Shown here in pieces: positions 16,101 to 24,727 of a stretch of 33,507 nt of DNA; the stretch's first letter is position 1; each line of letters opens with the position of its first letter. This stretch comes from Candidatus Aenigmarchaeota archaeon LH_S4 (GTDB lineage Archaea; Aenigmatarchaeota; Aenigmatarchaeia; QMZS01): assembly GCA_023659975.1 (NCBI GenBank), contig JAGXOI010000005.1, forward strand, positions 1-33,507, written 5' to 3'. The translations under genes were made by a program, and so were the position numbers. The notes beneath the pieces were generated by a model, which made no database searches, had not been told where the DNA came from, and was given only the letters and a program-made list of their open reading frames with translations.

Positions 16101-19100
16101 TTCAATTTTTTTGTTTTCAAATTTATGCTTAACATCAGTAAAATTTATTTTAAATCTATTATCCAGAAGTTTTATTGTTAAATCGAAAGTTTCACTTCCA
16201 GTAATATTTTCTCCGAAAATAGTTGCATTCCAGATTCCATAAGAAATATTATCCACTTCCAAATCTATTATCTGGTTTCCAGAACCGGAACTATTAAAGT
16301 AAGTCTGGCTCTGGTTTCTCAAATTTGTCAGGTTAATAGTCAAATTATTTGTCGAATTTGTCCAGCTCAGATTTGCAGTTAAATTTGAAGAATGAGGGAT
16401 AATGAAAGCAAAATTTGTCCTGGTATTATTTTCAATGGTACCACCAAAAGAATAAGTTAAATAATTGTCTGTTATGCTAAGACTGACATTTTCAGAAACA
16501 TTCATCATCTTAAAACTGGTGGTATTTGTTTCTTCTGGTTTTAGAGGTATATTAATAGAACTCGGAAATACAGTTTGATTTGTTGTATCAACTGTTATAG
16601 ATACAGAAGAAGAATTAAAATTTGTTGCATTATCATAGGTAGTTGCAGTTATATTATAAATATCATCTGTTAGGACAGATAAAGTTATAGTATAAGTTCC
16701 GTTTGTTTGATTTCTTGTTGAATTTACTAAATTCCCAGTTGAATTATAAATTGAGATATTTGTGTAATTCAAGAAATTATCTGTTACAGTCAGATTAATT
16801 GTAATATTGTGAGTATAAATATATTGATTGTTTGTTGGGGAATTTACTGTTATTTTTGGGGGGGTTCTGTCTATTTTTATTGTTTTATTTTGGACAGTTT
16901 CATTATTCCCTGCATTATCTTTAGAATAATATCTAATATAACTAATTCCTTCTGTAGAAACATTGACTTTTTCTATATATGGAGTGGTTGGTACACAGGA
17001 ATTGTTTTCCTTACAGTAGGAAGTCCCTCCACACCCAGAACCTGAATCATTACAATTGAGGGTTACAGTTATATAACTTGAGTTTGTCCAGGTGTCAAAA
17101 GTATATTCAGAGTTATCTGGCTTCTTAGCAGTTGCGGTAGTATTAGGCTTAACTATATCTACTATTATGTTTGGTACAATCGATGAATTAGATTTATTTG
17201 TTTTGTCATAGGCTGTTGCGTTTATTGAATAGTTTCCATCTTCAGGAACAGATAAATTTATAGTATAAGTTCCGTTTGTTTGATTTCTTGTTGAATTTAC
17301 TAAACCAGTTGAATTATAAATTGAGATATTTGTGTAATTCAAGAAATCGTCTGTTACGGTCAGATTAATAGTTATTGTCCTGTTGTTTAAACAATCATTG
17401 TCTTCAGGTGAATTTATGGTTATTTGAGGAGGACTTCTATCTATTTTTATTGTTTTAGTTTTGTTTTTTTCTGTATGTCCTTCAGTATCATTACTTCTAA
17501 ATCTTATATAACTTGTTCCTTCTGTTGAGATTTGGACTGGAGTTCCATTATATTCTATATTTGGGTCGCAAGTATCATCAGTACTATTACAGTAGAGAGT
17601 TATATTGCAGTTTTCTCCATAATCTGTACAGTTAAGAGTTACATTTACATAAGTTGAGTTTGTCCAAGTGCCAAAAGTATAGTTTTCTCCATCTGCTGTT
17701 TTTGCAGTTGCAATTGTTGTTGGTGCTTTGTCTGTTAAATTTAGAGTAATTGTCCTACTTTCAGTTAGATTTATTTCTGTGGTATTTTCTCCAGTACCCC
17801 AATGAAATCCATGAATTGTATAATTTGTAAAATAAGTTATATTTGAGCTTGTTTGATTGTATTCCTGTAAGGTTTGCCTCTGAATACATCCACTTTCATT
17901 TGTTAACTTGGAAACAGAATTGTTAAATTTATCTGTAATTGTAACATTTGTATTATTTAGAGGGTCTCCTGTTGAGTTTGTAGCATTAACATCAAGGTAC
18001 CAGTACCTCCATAGTGAAGATGATTCTACAAGCGTAATATCGGAATAAGTAGAGTTTATTAATTTAATATTTTCTGAACGATCTAATCTTATATCCTTAG
18101 TACCTTCGTCTGTAGCATTTAATATAGAATCTGTGACATTAATATTTGAAGAAGATGGAAGATAAATAGGATAAGAACCAAATCCTGAAGTACTAATTAT
18201 ATTATTCTGTATTAATCCATTATTTACACCATTAAAATAAATTGCATGGGGATTACCAGAACCCCCTCCCTGAACAATCCCACAGTTTTTTATTGTTATG
18301 TTAGCATAGCCGCCAGAATTATTTATTGCATAGCCTTCTGAAGTTGTTGAATAGTTAATCTGGTATCCCTTGCAATCTAAAGTAACATTATTTGATTTAA
18401 TTGTAAAGCAGGTTCCTGAAGAACTAACATTTTGTGTTAAATTGTAGTATCCTGAAGAAGTAATCTCTTCGCAGGTAGTTAGATTATTAGATGAAATTTT
18501 GAGATAAAAATTGTAAGCATTTATTCTTGAATGATTTTCGTTACCACCAATTTTATATCCACTATCCCCTGCCATATCCTCCAATTCTTGAGGTATTTTT
18601 GTTTTTCCACTCAGATTTAAATATTGATTAATTAATGCGAAAACTCCTGAAACATGTGGGGCTGACATTGAAGTCCCATTTTTATCTTCCCAATTATTTG
18701 TTAGAATTGTTGAATAAATATTTTCTCCTGGAGCAAAAAGGATTGGCAGAGACCAATAATTTGAGAAAGAAGATTTAGCATTGCTATTATTAACTGAGCC
18801 AACAGGGGTTGCGTTAGATAAACAAGCGGGAGCAGTTATATCTGTAGTATTTCCTTTATTTCCAGAGGCAACAACTACAGAAATATTTTTTGCTGTTGCA
18901 TTGTTTACTGCAGAGGATAGTCCTCCTAAATCAGTTATGTCGTCACAATAGTGGTCATACAAACTGCCTGTACCTAAACTCATAGAAATCACAGAAATAT
19001 TATATTCTTCTGAAAAATTTGTGCAATAATTTATTCCAGAAATAACATCACTTGTCCACCCAGAACCAGAACTATTTAAAGCTTTTATAACAACTAATTT

Positions 19101-19667
19101 TGCATCAGGAGCAACTCCTCTGTAAGTTGTATTATTGGAAGCAACAATCCCTGCAACATGTGTTCCATGACCACCATTATAATCATAACATGCAGAATTG
19201 TTATAGGTGCAATTACAACTTTGATTAGTTATATTACAACCGTCTAAAAATCTCCACCCACCGATAACCTTATTTCCCCAACTGCCACCAAGAGCGGGAT
19301 GATTGTAATCAATTCCTGTATCAATAATACAAACTGTCTGCCCCTTTCCAGTTAAATTTGTTCCACTGACAGAGATATTCCATAATTTATCTGCCTGAAT
19401 TTGTGGAACTGATTCATCCAAAAAAGCATAAACTTTCAGGTTTGGATATATATTATATCCTTTAGTTATTAAGATTTGTTTTTCATTTTCTGTCAATTCT
19501 CCAGAACAGGAATTTGTTCCATAGATTGGGTTACAACCTATTTCTTTTTCACTAAGAGAAGAAACAACCATCTCCTGTTTATCTTGAGGAGTTATAATAT
19601 AGCTATCTCCAAAACAAGGTGCAATTAAAATAACCGACAAAACAAGCAATAAAACTATCTTTTTCAT
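13119..19667 (-). CDS. Giant cell-surface subtilisin-like (S8) serine protease
   Basis: 2182 residues. Signal peptide 1-20. Subtilase domain about 85-385 with the full catalytic set: Asp116 (IIDTGID), His167 (GGHGTHVAG), oxyanion Asn270 (ASGN) and Ser333 (GTSMSAP). Next come a beta-helix-like repeat region (about 390-540), two tandem units of about 190 residues each with Cys pairs and TINLTV.D.FLNYTNISIYN cores, many Ig/CARDB-like beta domains, a coiled coil near 2030-2110 and a transmembrane helix (LLIIVIVIFVVALVGIIVFY) with a basic cytoplasmic tail. N-X-S/T sites are extremely dense, over a hundred, so heavy N-glycosylation is likely. It probably cleaves external protein and spans a thick envelope. 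The downstream membrane gene overlaps its end. Confidence 0.9.
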   Translation of the reverse strand: MKKIVLLLVLSVILIAPCFGDSYIITPQDKQEMVVSSLSEKEIGCNPIYGTNSCSGELTENEKQILITKGYNIYPNLKVYAFLDESVPQIQADKLWNISVSGTNLTGKGQTVCIIDTGIDYNHPALGGSWGNKVIGGWRFLDGCNITNQSCNCTYNNSACYDYNGGHGTHVAGIVASNNTTYRGVAPDAKLVVIKALNSSGSGWTSDVISGINYCTNFSEEYNISVISMSLGTGSLYDHYCDDITDLGGLSSAVNNATAKNISVVVASGNKGNTTDITAPACLSNATPVGSVNNSNAKSSFSNYWSLPILFAPGENIYSTILTNNWEDKNGTSMSAPHVSGVFALINQYLNLSGKTKIPQELEDMAGDSGYKIGGNENHSRINAYNFYLKISSNNLTTCEEITSSGYYNLTQNVSSSGTCFTIKSNNVTLDCKGYQINYSTTSEGYAINNSGGYANITIKNCGIVQGGGSGNPHAIYFNGVNNGLIQNNIISTSGFGSYPIYLPSSSNINVTDSILNATDEGTKDIRLDRSENIKLINSTYSDITLVESSSLWRYWYLDVNATNSTGDPLNNTNVTITDKFNNSVSKLTNESGCIQRQTLQEYNQTSSNITYFTNYTIHGFHWGTGENTTEINLTESRTITLNLTDKAPTTIATAKTADGENYTFGTWTNSTYVNVTLNCTDYGENCNITLYCNSTDDTCDPNIEYNGTPVQISTEGTSYIRFRSNDTEGHTEKNKTKTIKIDRSPPQITINSPEDNDCLNNRTITINLTVTDDFLNYTNISIYNSTGLVNSTRNQTNGTYTINLSVPEDGNYSINATAYDKTNKSNSSIVPNIIVDIVKPNTTATAKKPDNSEYTFDTWTNSSYITVTLNCNDSGSGCGGTSYCKENNSCVPTTPYIEKVNVSTEGISYIRYYSKDNAGNNETVQNKTIKIDRTPPKITVNSPTNNQYIYTHNITINLTVTDNFLNYTNISIYNSTGNLVNSTRNQTNGTYTITLSVLTDDIYNITATTYDNATNFNSSSVSITVDTTNQTVFPSSINIPLKPEETNTTSFKMMNVSENVSLSITDNYLTYSFGGTIENNTRTNFAFIIPHSSNLTANLSWTNSTNNLTINLTNLRNQSQTYFNSSGSGNQIIDLEVDNISYGIWNATIFGENITGSETFDLTIKLLDNRFKINFTDVKHKFENKKIENRTEKEWSFYVDNSVSSINISLISNAEEDINLSLYNSTDSLVESNKTTNGTETISSTEITEGNWKVKINNTNQTTNFTYNLTIHLSGNNFTKLGNLTSDYSNVTLTVTSPPTEITDGNYTSEISIISHKPTMKIPLTIMSDTPILKLRPNWKENYFIGNQSLSAGETETYNTTRNLFINLNQTKSLLFVVNNTGTSKLENLTISNSSFSELNITISEPRNITAGSSKILDITVFSPNATGNYSGWIYLNSSNGQPFNYLNLTLNLTVTNKTLPRLSSPVYYLESDNSTQINFSVYFFDNQTVDKFWNSSYNLTLVNSTNNSQDLQNLTFDVSNGLFSGMINTTNLTEGKNYTIIYNPTNNILLDDAGNIADINLTFELLNNLNLNVISDLGQIVRGYPFDFEVNVSKLGNLSADNVTVCLELPDEIKNQTPKCVLIGNLTGGEWNQTNFTLNGTQKGTYTINITTYSADGRFNKTKEQNVVVKYGNLVASLGEDTPDSKEVNKSFTVHVDVENTGDWDAFIDKIKIKVCDTVKTADEDETIEDGGSETYSASGFECSSTGDRSIYIRLSDVENATNIYSDFKKIGEITITSPPSDGDGGDGNETPTTNYDLSFEKPTSSTLTINQGGSADLDVKIKNTGDAKLHDLSLKLIGLNSSYYSITPTTERDLSVDSTLNFEIHFSIPEDFEAKDYSLTLKAISDEKNKTKSITLTVYKLSIEFINLTNVTITQGEQLTKKFKIKNIGERKLHNLYPELSGITIIPSAKINLSKNTEKEYEMNFSISKNEEIGVKEKTLKIISDEKNFTKKFNLIILPCEEEKLKIKEDYENLSLEFQSLLEEFEKAKNEGKNISGIESEIINANQTLNQIKDYIEQGKYIEAKTLIDSLPVDLNSLSADLENLEKRKGTSKLLIIVIVIFVVALVGIIVFYTFLPKKGYLPGKGYIAQSRKSNFEDKIRGLFKKFRKGKSEEEKVREQKLSEWRKYYDDLKKKKYGE
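16685..16799 (-). repeat. Intragenic direct repeat, copy A
   Basis: Near-identical to 17258-17369 apart from a 3-bp insertion and a few substitutions. Encodes the FLNYTNISIYNSTG..VNST core of the tandem Ig-like units in the protease. High nucleotide identity implies a recent duplication or gene conversion within the gene. Confidence 0.85.
17258..17369 (-). repeat. Intragenic direct repeat, copy B
   Basis: Partner of 16685-16799; lacks one codon relative to it. Confidence 0.85.
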
Positions 19668-19690
19668 AATAAATCAAAAAATTAAAATAA

Positions 19691-19726
19691 AGAAATATCT
19701 TAAGGAAGAGATAACTTCCTATTTCT
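19691..19726. promoter_or_regulatory. Inverted repeat upstream of protease gene
   Basis: AGAAATA ... AGGAAG, loop AGATAA, CTTCCT ... TATTTCT: two stacked stems 24-60 bp before the protease start and after the sepS end. Could be an operator, an RNA hairpin in the protease leader or a transcription stop for sepS. The 19668-19894 spacer holds nothing else convincing. Confidence 0.4.
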
Positions 19727-19894
19727 TTCATTTCCATAATTCAGTAATTAGATATTAATAGAAATACCTAAAAAATCGTCAATTGTTGAAACTGCAAACA
19801 GTTTCATCTGTTACCATATCTTCCCTTTCATTTTTTTGCTCTGTAAAAGATGCATCACCTGAAGGAGGAATATCAACTTGATAAACTTTCAAAA

Positions 19895-21409
19895 TTACTC
19901 AATTTCAATATCTACAAAAATTGGAGCATCAATCTTTATTTCTTTTTTATTTTGGAGCAGATATTTTGAAATTTCTTTTTTCATTTTCAAATTTATCGAA
20001 GGTAAAGTATCAGCGTATTTTATTGTCAGCCTCCCCCTCTTTCCTCTTTCTATCTGATAAGCAAAATAGTTTGAAATTGCCTCCAAAAAAGAGCATACTT
20101 TTACACCTTTTCTTAAAATTTCTTCAAATCTTTTGTCGTCTGTTTTAACCCCTAAAATTTCTCCTTTGTAAACATAAATTTCATTTAGCCCCCCTGGACC
20201 AAGTAATTTTTTTCCTTCCTCTGGCTCAACCACATAAATTTTTATTTCTTTGTCATATATTTTTTTTCTTATTTTCCCAATCAAATTTCTATTTTCGATT
20301 ATTCCTTTTTCAATTATTTTTGCTAAATTCTTACCTTTTGGTTTTTTATCAATTTTTATCCTATCTGCAATCTGCTTGTCAGAAAACCTGGTATCTTTTG
20401 AATAGTATAAGTCCCTTATATCATTTATATTTTCCAAAGCCATCACAATTCTGCCAAGACCTGGACCTGAATTAAACACAGGATATTTTATTTTATAATT
20501 TGCCAGGGAAACAGGAGAATACATACCAATCTCAGAAACTTCAAGCCACCCTCCTTTTGGGTGTTTTACAAAAACCTCATAATTTGTTCCTGGAGCATAA
20601 TAAGCTGGCTGGTTTGGTTTTACTTCAAATTTCACTTTTTCAAAACCCAGTTTTTTAAAAAATTTTTCTGTCAGTTCTTTCCCGTTTTCAATTTTAAAAT
20701 CTTCATCCATAATCACCATTGAAAAATTCAGATGTGTCCTCAGATGTTTTGCATCCTCCTTCTGCTCCCTTCTATTCCTCCATACCAGAGAAAAAAGCAT
20801 TATTGGATGTTCTTTTTTATCCTGCAATTCTGAAAGTAGAGGAAACCATGCAGTTGTTGCATGAGAAATTAAAGATAAATTCGAGGCTTCTGGTTTTAAT
20901 CCAGCTAATTCTTTGAATACTTCCTTTAACAGATAGAGAGCATCTGATGTAGAGATACCCAAATCAGAAACAAGAGCTTCTGTCAAATCTTCTCCACCTT
21001 CAATTTCTCCTCTTTTATATTTCATCAAAATATCCTGAAGTTTTTTGAATTTTTTGAATTTTGGTAATCTCTTTTTAATGAGTTCTTTTTTTTCATCAGA
21101 TAGCCCAATATCCGGTCTTGGAATAGTCGCAAGGTAATATAATCTATCCAAAATTGCTCCTGCCTCAGGTCCATACTGCTTCCTAACTTCATCATCAGGT
21201 TGAATAGGATTTAAAATAACTTCATCAAAGCCCATTTCCAAAAAAACCTCCCTAACCTTTAGAATATATTTCCACAATAAGTGCTCTGAGCCAGTTTTCT
21301 TTTTTAAGGTAAACTTTCCTTTACCTTTTACTAATTCTGCTGTTTCTTTCCATTCCTTTTCCCAGTTTTTTTCAGCTTCATTTTTAATTTTTTTAGGGTT
21401 TAATAGCAT
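19895..21409 (-). CDS. sepS: O-phosphoseryl-tRNA(Cys) synthetase (SepRS)
   Basis: 504 residues. Class II synthetase of the alpha4 PheRS-like type that charges tRNA(Cys) with O-phosphoserine, which SepCysS then converts to Cys-tRNA. Visible: LYYLATIPRPDIGLSDEKK (90-108), SHATTAWFP (182-190) corresponding to the phosphoserine-binding HxT loop, motif 2 VWRNRREQ with HLRTHLNFS (209-230), the YAPGTNYEVF and WLEVSEIGMYSP strands, and motif 3 GPGLGRIVMAL (315-325). The C-terminal anticodon-binding part is present; length is slightly below the methanogen enzymes. Divergent from the reductase with 27 bp between start codons. SepCysS and CysRS are not in the window. Confidence 0.88.
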   Translation of the reverse strand: MLLNPKKIKNEAEKNWEKEWKETAELVKGKGKFTLKKKTGSEHLLWKYILKVREVFLEMGFDEVILNPIQPDDEVRKQYGPEAGAILDRLYYLATIPRPDIGLSDEKKELIKKRLPKFKKFKKLQDILMKYKRGEIEGGEDLTEALVSDLGISTSDALYLLKEVFKELAGLKPEASNLSLISHATTAWFPLLSELQDKKEHPIMLFSLVWRNRREQKEDAKHLRTHLNFSMVIMDEDFKIENGKELTEKFFKKLGFEKVKFEVKPNQPAYYAPGTNYEVFVKHPKGGWLEVSEIGMYSPVSLANYKIKYPVFNSGPGLGRIVMALENINDIRDLYYSKDTRFSDKQIADRIKIDKKPKGKNLAKIIEKGIIENRNLIGKIRKKIYDKEIKIYVVEPEEGKKLLGPGGLNEIYVYKGEILGVKTDDKRFEEILRKGVKVCSFLEAISNYFAYQIERGKRGRLTIKYADTLPSINLKMKKEISKYLLQNKKEIKIDAPIFVDIEIE

Positions 21410-21436
21410 AATAATTTATTTTTGATAAACTATATG

Positions 21437-22477
21437 ATGTACGATATAATTATTGTCGGAGGAGGAGTTGCCGGTTTATACTTTGCAACTCTTCTCAATA
21501 GTAAAAAAGTTTTGTTAATTGAAGAGCACAGAAAATTGGGTCCTCTAAGATGTTCAGGAATTGTTTCCAAAAGAGTAAATAATTTTTTACTCTTACCAAA
21601 GAATGTGATTGAGAGGGAAATTAATGAATCTATTATTGTTTGTGGAAAATTAGGGGCAAGGCTCGGTATGGATTCTTTGGTTATTAACAAAGAAAAATTT
21701 GAAAATTTTTTGTTGAAAAAAGCAGAGAAAAAAGTTGAGATTAAATTTGAGATAGTTGGAAAAATATCAGAAAGTTATGATGGTGTAGTTGTTTCTACAT
21801 CAAAAGGAGAATATAGAGCAAAATATATTGTAGGGTGTGATGGCCCAAATTCAATTGTAAGAAAGACATTTTTAAAAGAAGAACCAAAAAAATTCTATTT
21901 TGGAAAATTCTGCCACTCTTTTGAGAGGCCTGCTAATTATTGTAGTATATTTCTTGATTCAAAATACTCAGACTTGTTTTCATGGATTGCCCCAAGAAAA
22001 AATAAAGTGGAATATGGCCTGATATGTGAGAGAAATCTGAATAAATATTATAGTAATTTCCTTAGTTCCAAAAAACCAAAAAATAAAGAGGATGAATTTT
22101 TTGGTGTGATTCCAACAGGTCTCTGTAAGTGTTCTTTTCCAAGAGGAATTTTAATTGGAAACTGTGCGGGAATGACAAAACCTCTGACAGGAGGAGGAAT
22201 AATCTATTCTCTTACTGCTGCAAAAATTGCTGCCAAAGAATTCAACAAGGATAAACCAGATTTTCAAAATTATGAAAAAGAGGTTAAGGGAATTTTTAGA
22301 AAAGAAATAAAATACCAGTTGTGGTTCAGAAAAATCTATTCAAAATTAAGTGATAAAAGAAAACAGAAATTGGTAAAGTTAATAGCCAAGAGCAAACTAA
22401 AAATTGATATGGATTTCCCAATTACAGATATTTTAAGAAAACATAAAATAAGGGTTTTGAGGAGTTTGTTTGGGTGA
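21437..22477 (+). CDS. Geranylgeranyl reductase family FAD-dependent oxidoreductase
   Basis: About 346 residues. Family members saturate the isoprenoid chains of archaeal lipids. FAD-binding Rossmann start YDIIIVGGGVAGLYFA, the CSGIVSKRV element with the family Cys after the nucleotide motif (PLRCSGIVS), the GCDGPNSIVRK motif, and GNCAGMTKPLTGGGI near the flavin ring, in the normal order. A TTG upstream (21422) extends the frame, but ATG 21437 (or 21434) places the dinucleotide-binding strand at the N-terminus as usual. Whether it acts on membrane lipids or another isoprenoid cannot be told. Confidence 0.88.
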   Translation: MYDIIIVGGGVAGLYFATLLNSKKVLLIEEHRKLGPLRCSGIVSKRVNNFLLLPKNVIEREINESIIVCGKLGARLGMDSLVINKEKFENFLLKKAEKKVEIKFEIVGKISESYDGVVVSTSKGEYRAKYIVGCDGPNSIVRKTFLKEEPKKFYFGKFCHSFERPANYCSIFLDSKYSDLFSWIAPRKNKVEYGLICERNLNKYYSNFLSSKKPKNKEDEFFGVIPTGLCKCSFPRGILIGNCAGMTKPLTGGGIIYSLTAAKIAAKEFNKDKPDFQNYEKEVKGIFRKEIKYQLWFRKIYSKLSDKRKQKLVKLIAKSKLKIDMDFPITDILRKHKIRVLRSLFG

Positions 22478-22692
22478 TTTTGATTTTGTAAAAAATGAAA
22501 AGAATATTTGGTTTTATTCCTCTGAGAAATGTTAAACTTGAGATAAGAAGAGAAGGTGGATAAGTATAGTTATGGTAGTTGTGAATGATATAGAAAAGTT
22601 CAAAAGAATGATGGATATTAAATTAAGTAAACTGGATGACGAAAAGTTTAAAGAAATGTTCAATATCGGTTTTGAATGTCCATTAATTATAA

Positions 22693-23903
22693 AAGTTTTG
22701 CACTTTTAATATAAACCTTCCATAGCGGTTTTAACCACTTCCCCAATATTCCCAATTTTCTCATATAATTCAATACTCCACTCAACAAACTTTCCAACAA
22801 TTCTTCCTTTTACTGCTCTACAACTTTCTCCAATAGTCCTGATTTTTTGACTTACAACTTCTGACAGGGATTTAAGTAAGCAGGAATCTCTTAGTAAGGA
22901 ATAAGTTAAGAAAACCAGCCACAGGTGTTTAACTATGGCGTCCAGTTTCCTTAACTGATATTTCCCAAATCCCAGATTCTGCTTAGAATCCCTATAAAAT
23001 GTTTCTATTGCAAATCTTTTCTTGTTCAACATAACAATTGTTTCATTACTATAATTACTGTTTGTTGTAATAGCAACAATATTTCCATTCAAAGAGTTCT
23101 TGAGTAAAACAAGTTTTACTTTTCCAATTCCTTTCATTTTTGTAGTGATTGAAGTTATCAAGTTATATCTTTCATCACTAATCTCAACATCAAACTTTCT
23201 AAAGTCTTCTAGTTGAGAGGCAAGTTTCTTTACTGAAATCCATTTTCCCTCATACTTCACCAATCTATTTAATTTGGCTCTGGATACCCAAATTTTACCT
23301 TTTAGAGCCTCTACAATCTCTTCACAGAGATACCATGCATCAAAGAGGACGACAGATGGACTAACAAACTCCAAAGCTTTCTTTATCAATTCTATACCTA
23401 TCTCAATCTTTGTTTTGAATTTCTCTGCTGTTTCTTTCTTCTGATAGAGTTCAAAATGCATTGGTGTCTGGTTCCCGTTTACATAATGAGTTGAAACAAT
23501 ATTGTGGCAAAGTATGTTCTTGTTTTGTGTGTGGTCAAACAAGTAACCAACTCCTTCAATCCTTTTTCCTGTCTTCTCAATCAAAGAGTCATCGAGTATT
23601 AGCATACCTCCATTTCTTTTTGTCAGGAATTCTTTTAACCTCAATTCATTTAGCTTGTTTTCATCCCATTTATATTTTGTTAAAAACCTGTTCAATGAAC
23701 TCTGGTTTTTACTGTTCATAAAGTCCTTGTTTATTGAGTTGATTGTCTTTTTATCTGATACAACCAAACCATGTATATATCTGACAAAGTGATTAAAACA
23801 AGGTTTGTTAAAGAGTGTTCTGAATTTTGACAAAGAAGGAATTATTGATATATCTGCTATCATAATTTGTTAAAATCATTAAAAACTAAAAAGTGCAAAA
23901 CTT
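22693..23903. mobile_element. Insertion sequence, IS4/IS701-like, about 1.2 kb
   Basis: Terminal inverted repeats AAGTTTTGCACTTTT at both ends (22693-22707 and the complement 23889-23903). Flanked by TTATAA (22687-22692 and 23904-23909); because this is palindromic with the ends, the target duplication may be counted as 4-6 bp. Contains a single complete transposase gene. Both host halves are otherwise intact, so the insertion is recent. Confidence 0.9.
22706..23863 (-). CDS. DDE transposase, IS4/IS701-like
   Basis: 385 residues. RNase H-fold transposase with candidate catalytic acids Asp in GGMLILDDSLIEKTGK, Asp in SVVLFDAWYLCEE, and Glu in RFAIETFYRDSKQNLGFG, where the Y..D.KQ..G pattern is the IS4-superfamily signature around the catalytic Glu. 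N-terminal helical region SLNRFLTKYKWDENKLNE is typical of the IS701 branch. The frame is full length and undamaged. The stop lies within the left inverted repeat region. Confidence 0.88.
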   Translation of the reverse strand: MIADISIIPSLSKFRTLFNKPCFNHFVRYIHGLVVSDKKTINSINKDFMNSKNQSSLNRFLTKYKWDENKLNELRLKEFLTKRNGGMLILDDSLIEKTGKRIEGVGYLFDHTQNKNILCHNIVSTHYVNGNQTPMHFELYQKKETAEKFKTKIEIGIELIKKALEFVSPSVVLFDAWYLCEEIVEALKGKIWVSRAKLNRLVKYEGKWISVKKLASQLEDFRKFDVEISDERYNLITSITTKMKGIGKVKLVLLKNSLNGNIVAITTNSNYSNETIVMLNKKRFAIETFYRDSKQNLGFGKYQLRKLDAIVKHLWLVFLTYSLLRDSCLLKSLSEVVSQKIRTIGESCRAVKGRIVGKFVEWSIELYEKIGNIGEVVKTAMEGLY

Positions 23904-24450
23904 TTATAATTATTGACTTTTTGAAAAGATTTGAGCTTTCTAAAAAAGAACTAAAGGAAAAAGTAATATATAGAGAAAAAAAACTGATGGGAGAGTTCGC
24001 CCATTCTGAATCAACTTTTTATTATTGGTTAAAAAGATTGAGAGAATGGAATATGGTAAGGGAGGTAAATAGTATTGTTTCTTTAACTAAATTAGGTGAG
24101 TGGGTTTCGAATGCAAGCGGAGATGAATTTGTACACAGATTTGAGTTTGTAGAAGAGTTCATATGTAACAGTTGTAGTTCAGAAGGCACTGTTGTAATTT
24201 TTAAGCCAATTATAGAAAGTTTACATATAAGTAAAGAGAATAGCTTAAATGTTAAGGCAAAGTGTCCTGTATGTAAAAAGGAAGAAAAGATTTATATCAA
24301 AAATTGGAAACTTGATGATTTTAAGAATCTCTACAATAATTCAATAGATAATTTGAAGAAATTTGTGAATATAAAAACCCAAAAAATATAGGTTCTTAAT
24401 TTTTTGATTTGCAAAACTAAGATAAAATTTAAAATTTATTTAACAGAATT

Positions 24451-24699
24451 ATGACCGATGTCTGTAATCTATTAAAAAGAGAAAAGGTAAGTGCTGAGAG
24501 GAAAGGAAATCGGGAAACGGCCAGACTAATAGAAGACGCTAGGGAAGAATTAAGTTGTGGGTGTGGAACTGTTTGCACAGGTATCACCAAATTAAGTGAA
24601 GGAATATGCAAAACAGCTGTTCCATTTCCATTAAGCATAACTTGTGGAGCTATAAATACAAAAACTGCAACCAAAATAAGAAACAGGATTAACTCGTGA
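24451..24699 (+). CDS. Small Cys-rich protein, unknown
   Basis: 82 residues, ATG 24451. N-terminal charged helix (LLKREKVSAERKGNRETARL) followed by a segment with CGCGTVC, then IC and TC: six Cys in all. No membrane anchor and no known family. An AT-rich stretch AAAATTTAAAATTTATTTAA precedes the start at the spacing of a leaderless promoter. Codon use looks like the neighbours. Could be a metal-binding protein. Confidence 0.45.
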   Translation: MTDVCNLLKREKVSAERKGNRETARLIEDAREELSCGCGTVCTGITKLSEGICKTAVPFPLSITCGAINTKTATKIRNRINS

Positions 24700-24727
24700 G
24701 GAATTTATAGAACTTTTATAATCTTTT

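Larger units (their letters stand above)
22572..24391 (+). pseudogene. Winged-helix/zinc-ribbon protein gene interrupted by an insertion sequence
   Basis: A left part (ATG 22572 to about 22692, ending ECPLII) and a right part (from 23910, IDFLKRFELSKKELKEKV onward) are separated by the 1.2-kb IS. Removing the IS and one copy of the duplicated TTATAA rejoins them exactly in frame as PLIIIIDFLKRF, giving a 200-residue protein with no other defect. The middle (SESTFYYWLKRLREWNMVRE..SIVSLTKLGEW) is a winged helix; the C-terminal part has CNSC and CPVC, a probable zinc ribbon. It was likely a transcription regulator. The right part could still be read from a TTG at 23867 inside the IS end. Confidence 0.8.

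Noticed and set aside
16685-17369. CRISPR-like direct repeats
   Set aside because: They are two copies of a coding repeat inside the protease gene, not a short-repeat array.
19779-19892. 37-codon minus-strand frame with TTG start after sepS (reads KVYQVDIPPSGDASFTEQKN)
   Set aside because: Non-ATG start, no Shine-Dalgarno, no recognised family; could be a remnant but there is not enough to call a gene.
22498-22566. 22-codon frame MKRIFGFIPLRNVKLEIRRE
   Set aside because: Too short, no conserved pattern; probably chance in the spacer after the reductase gene.
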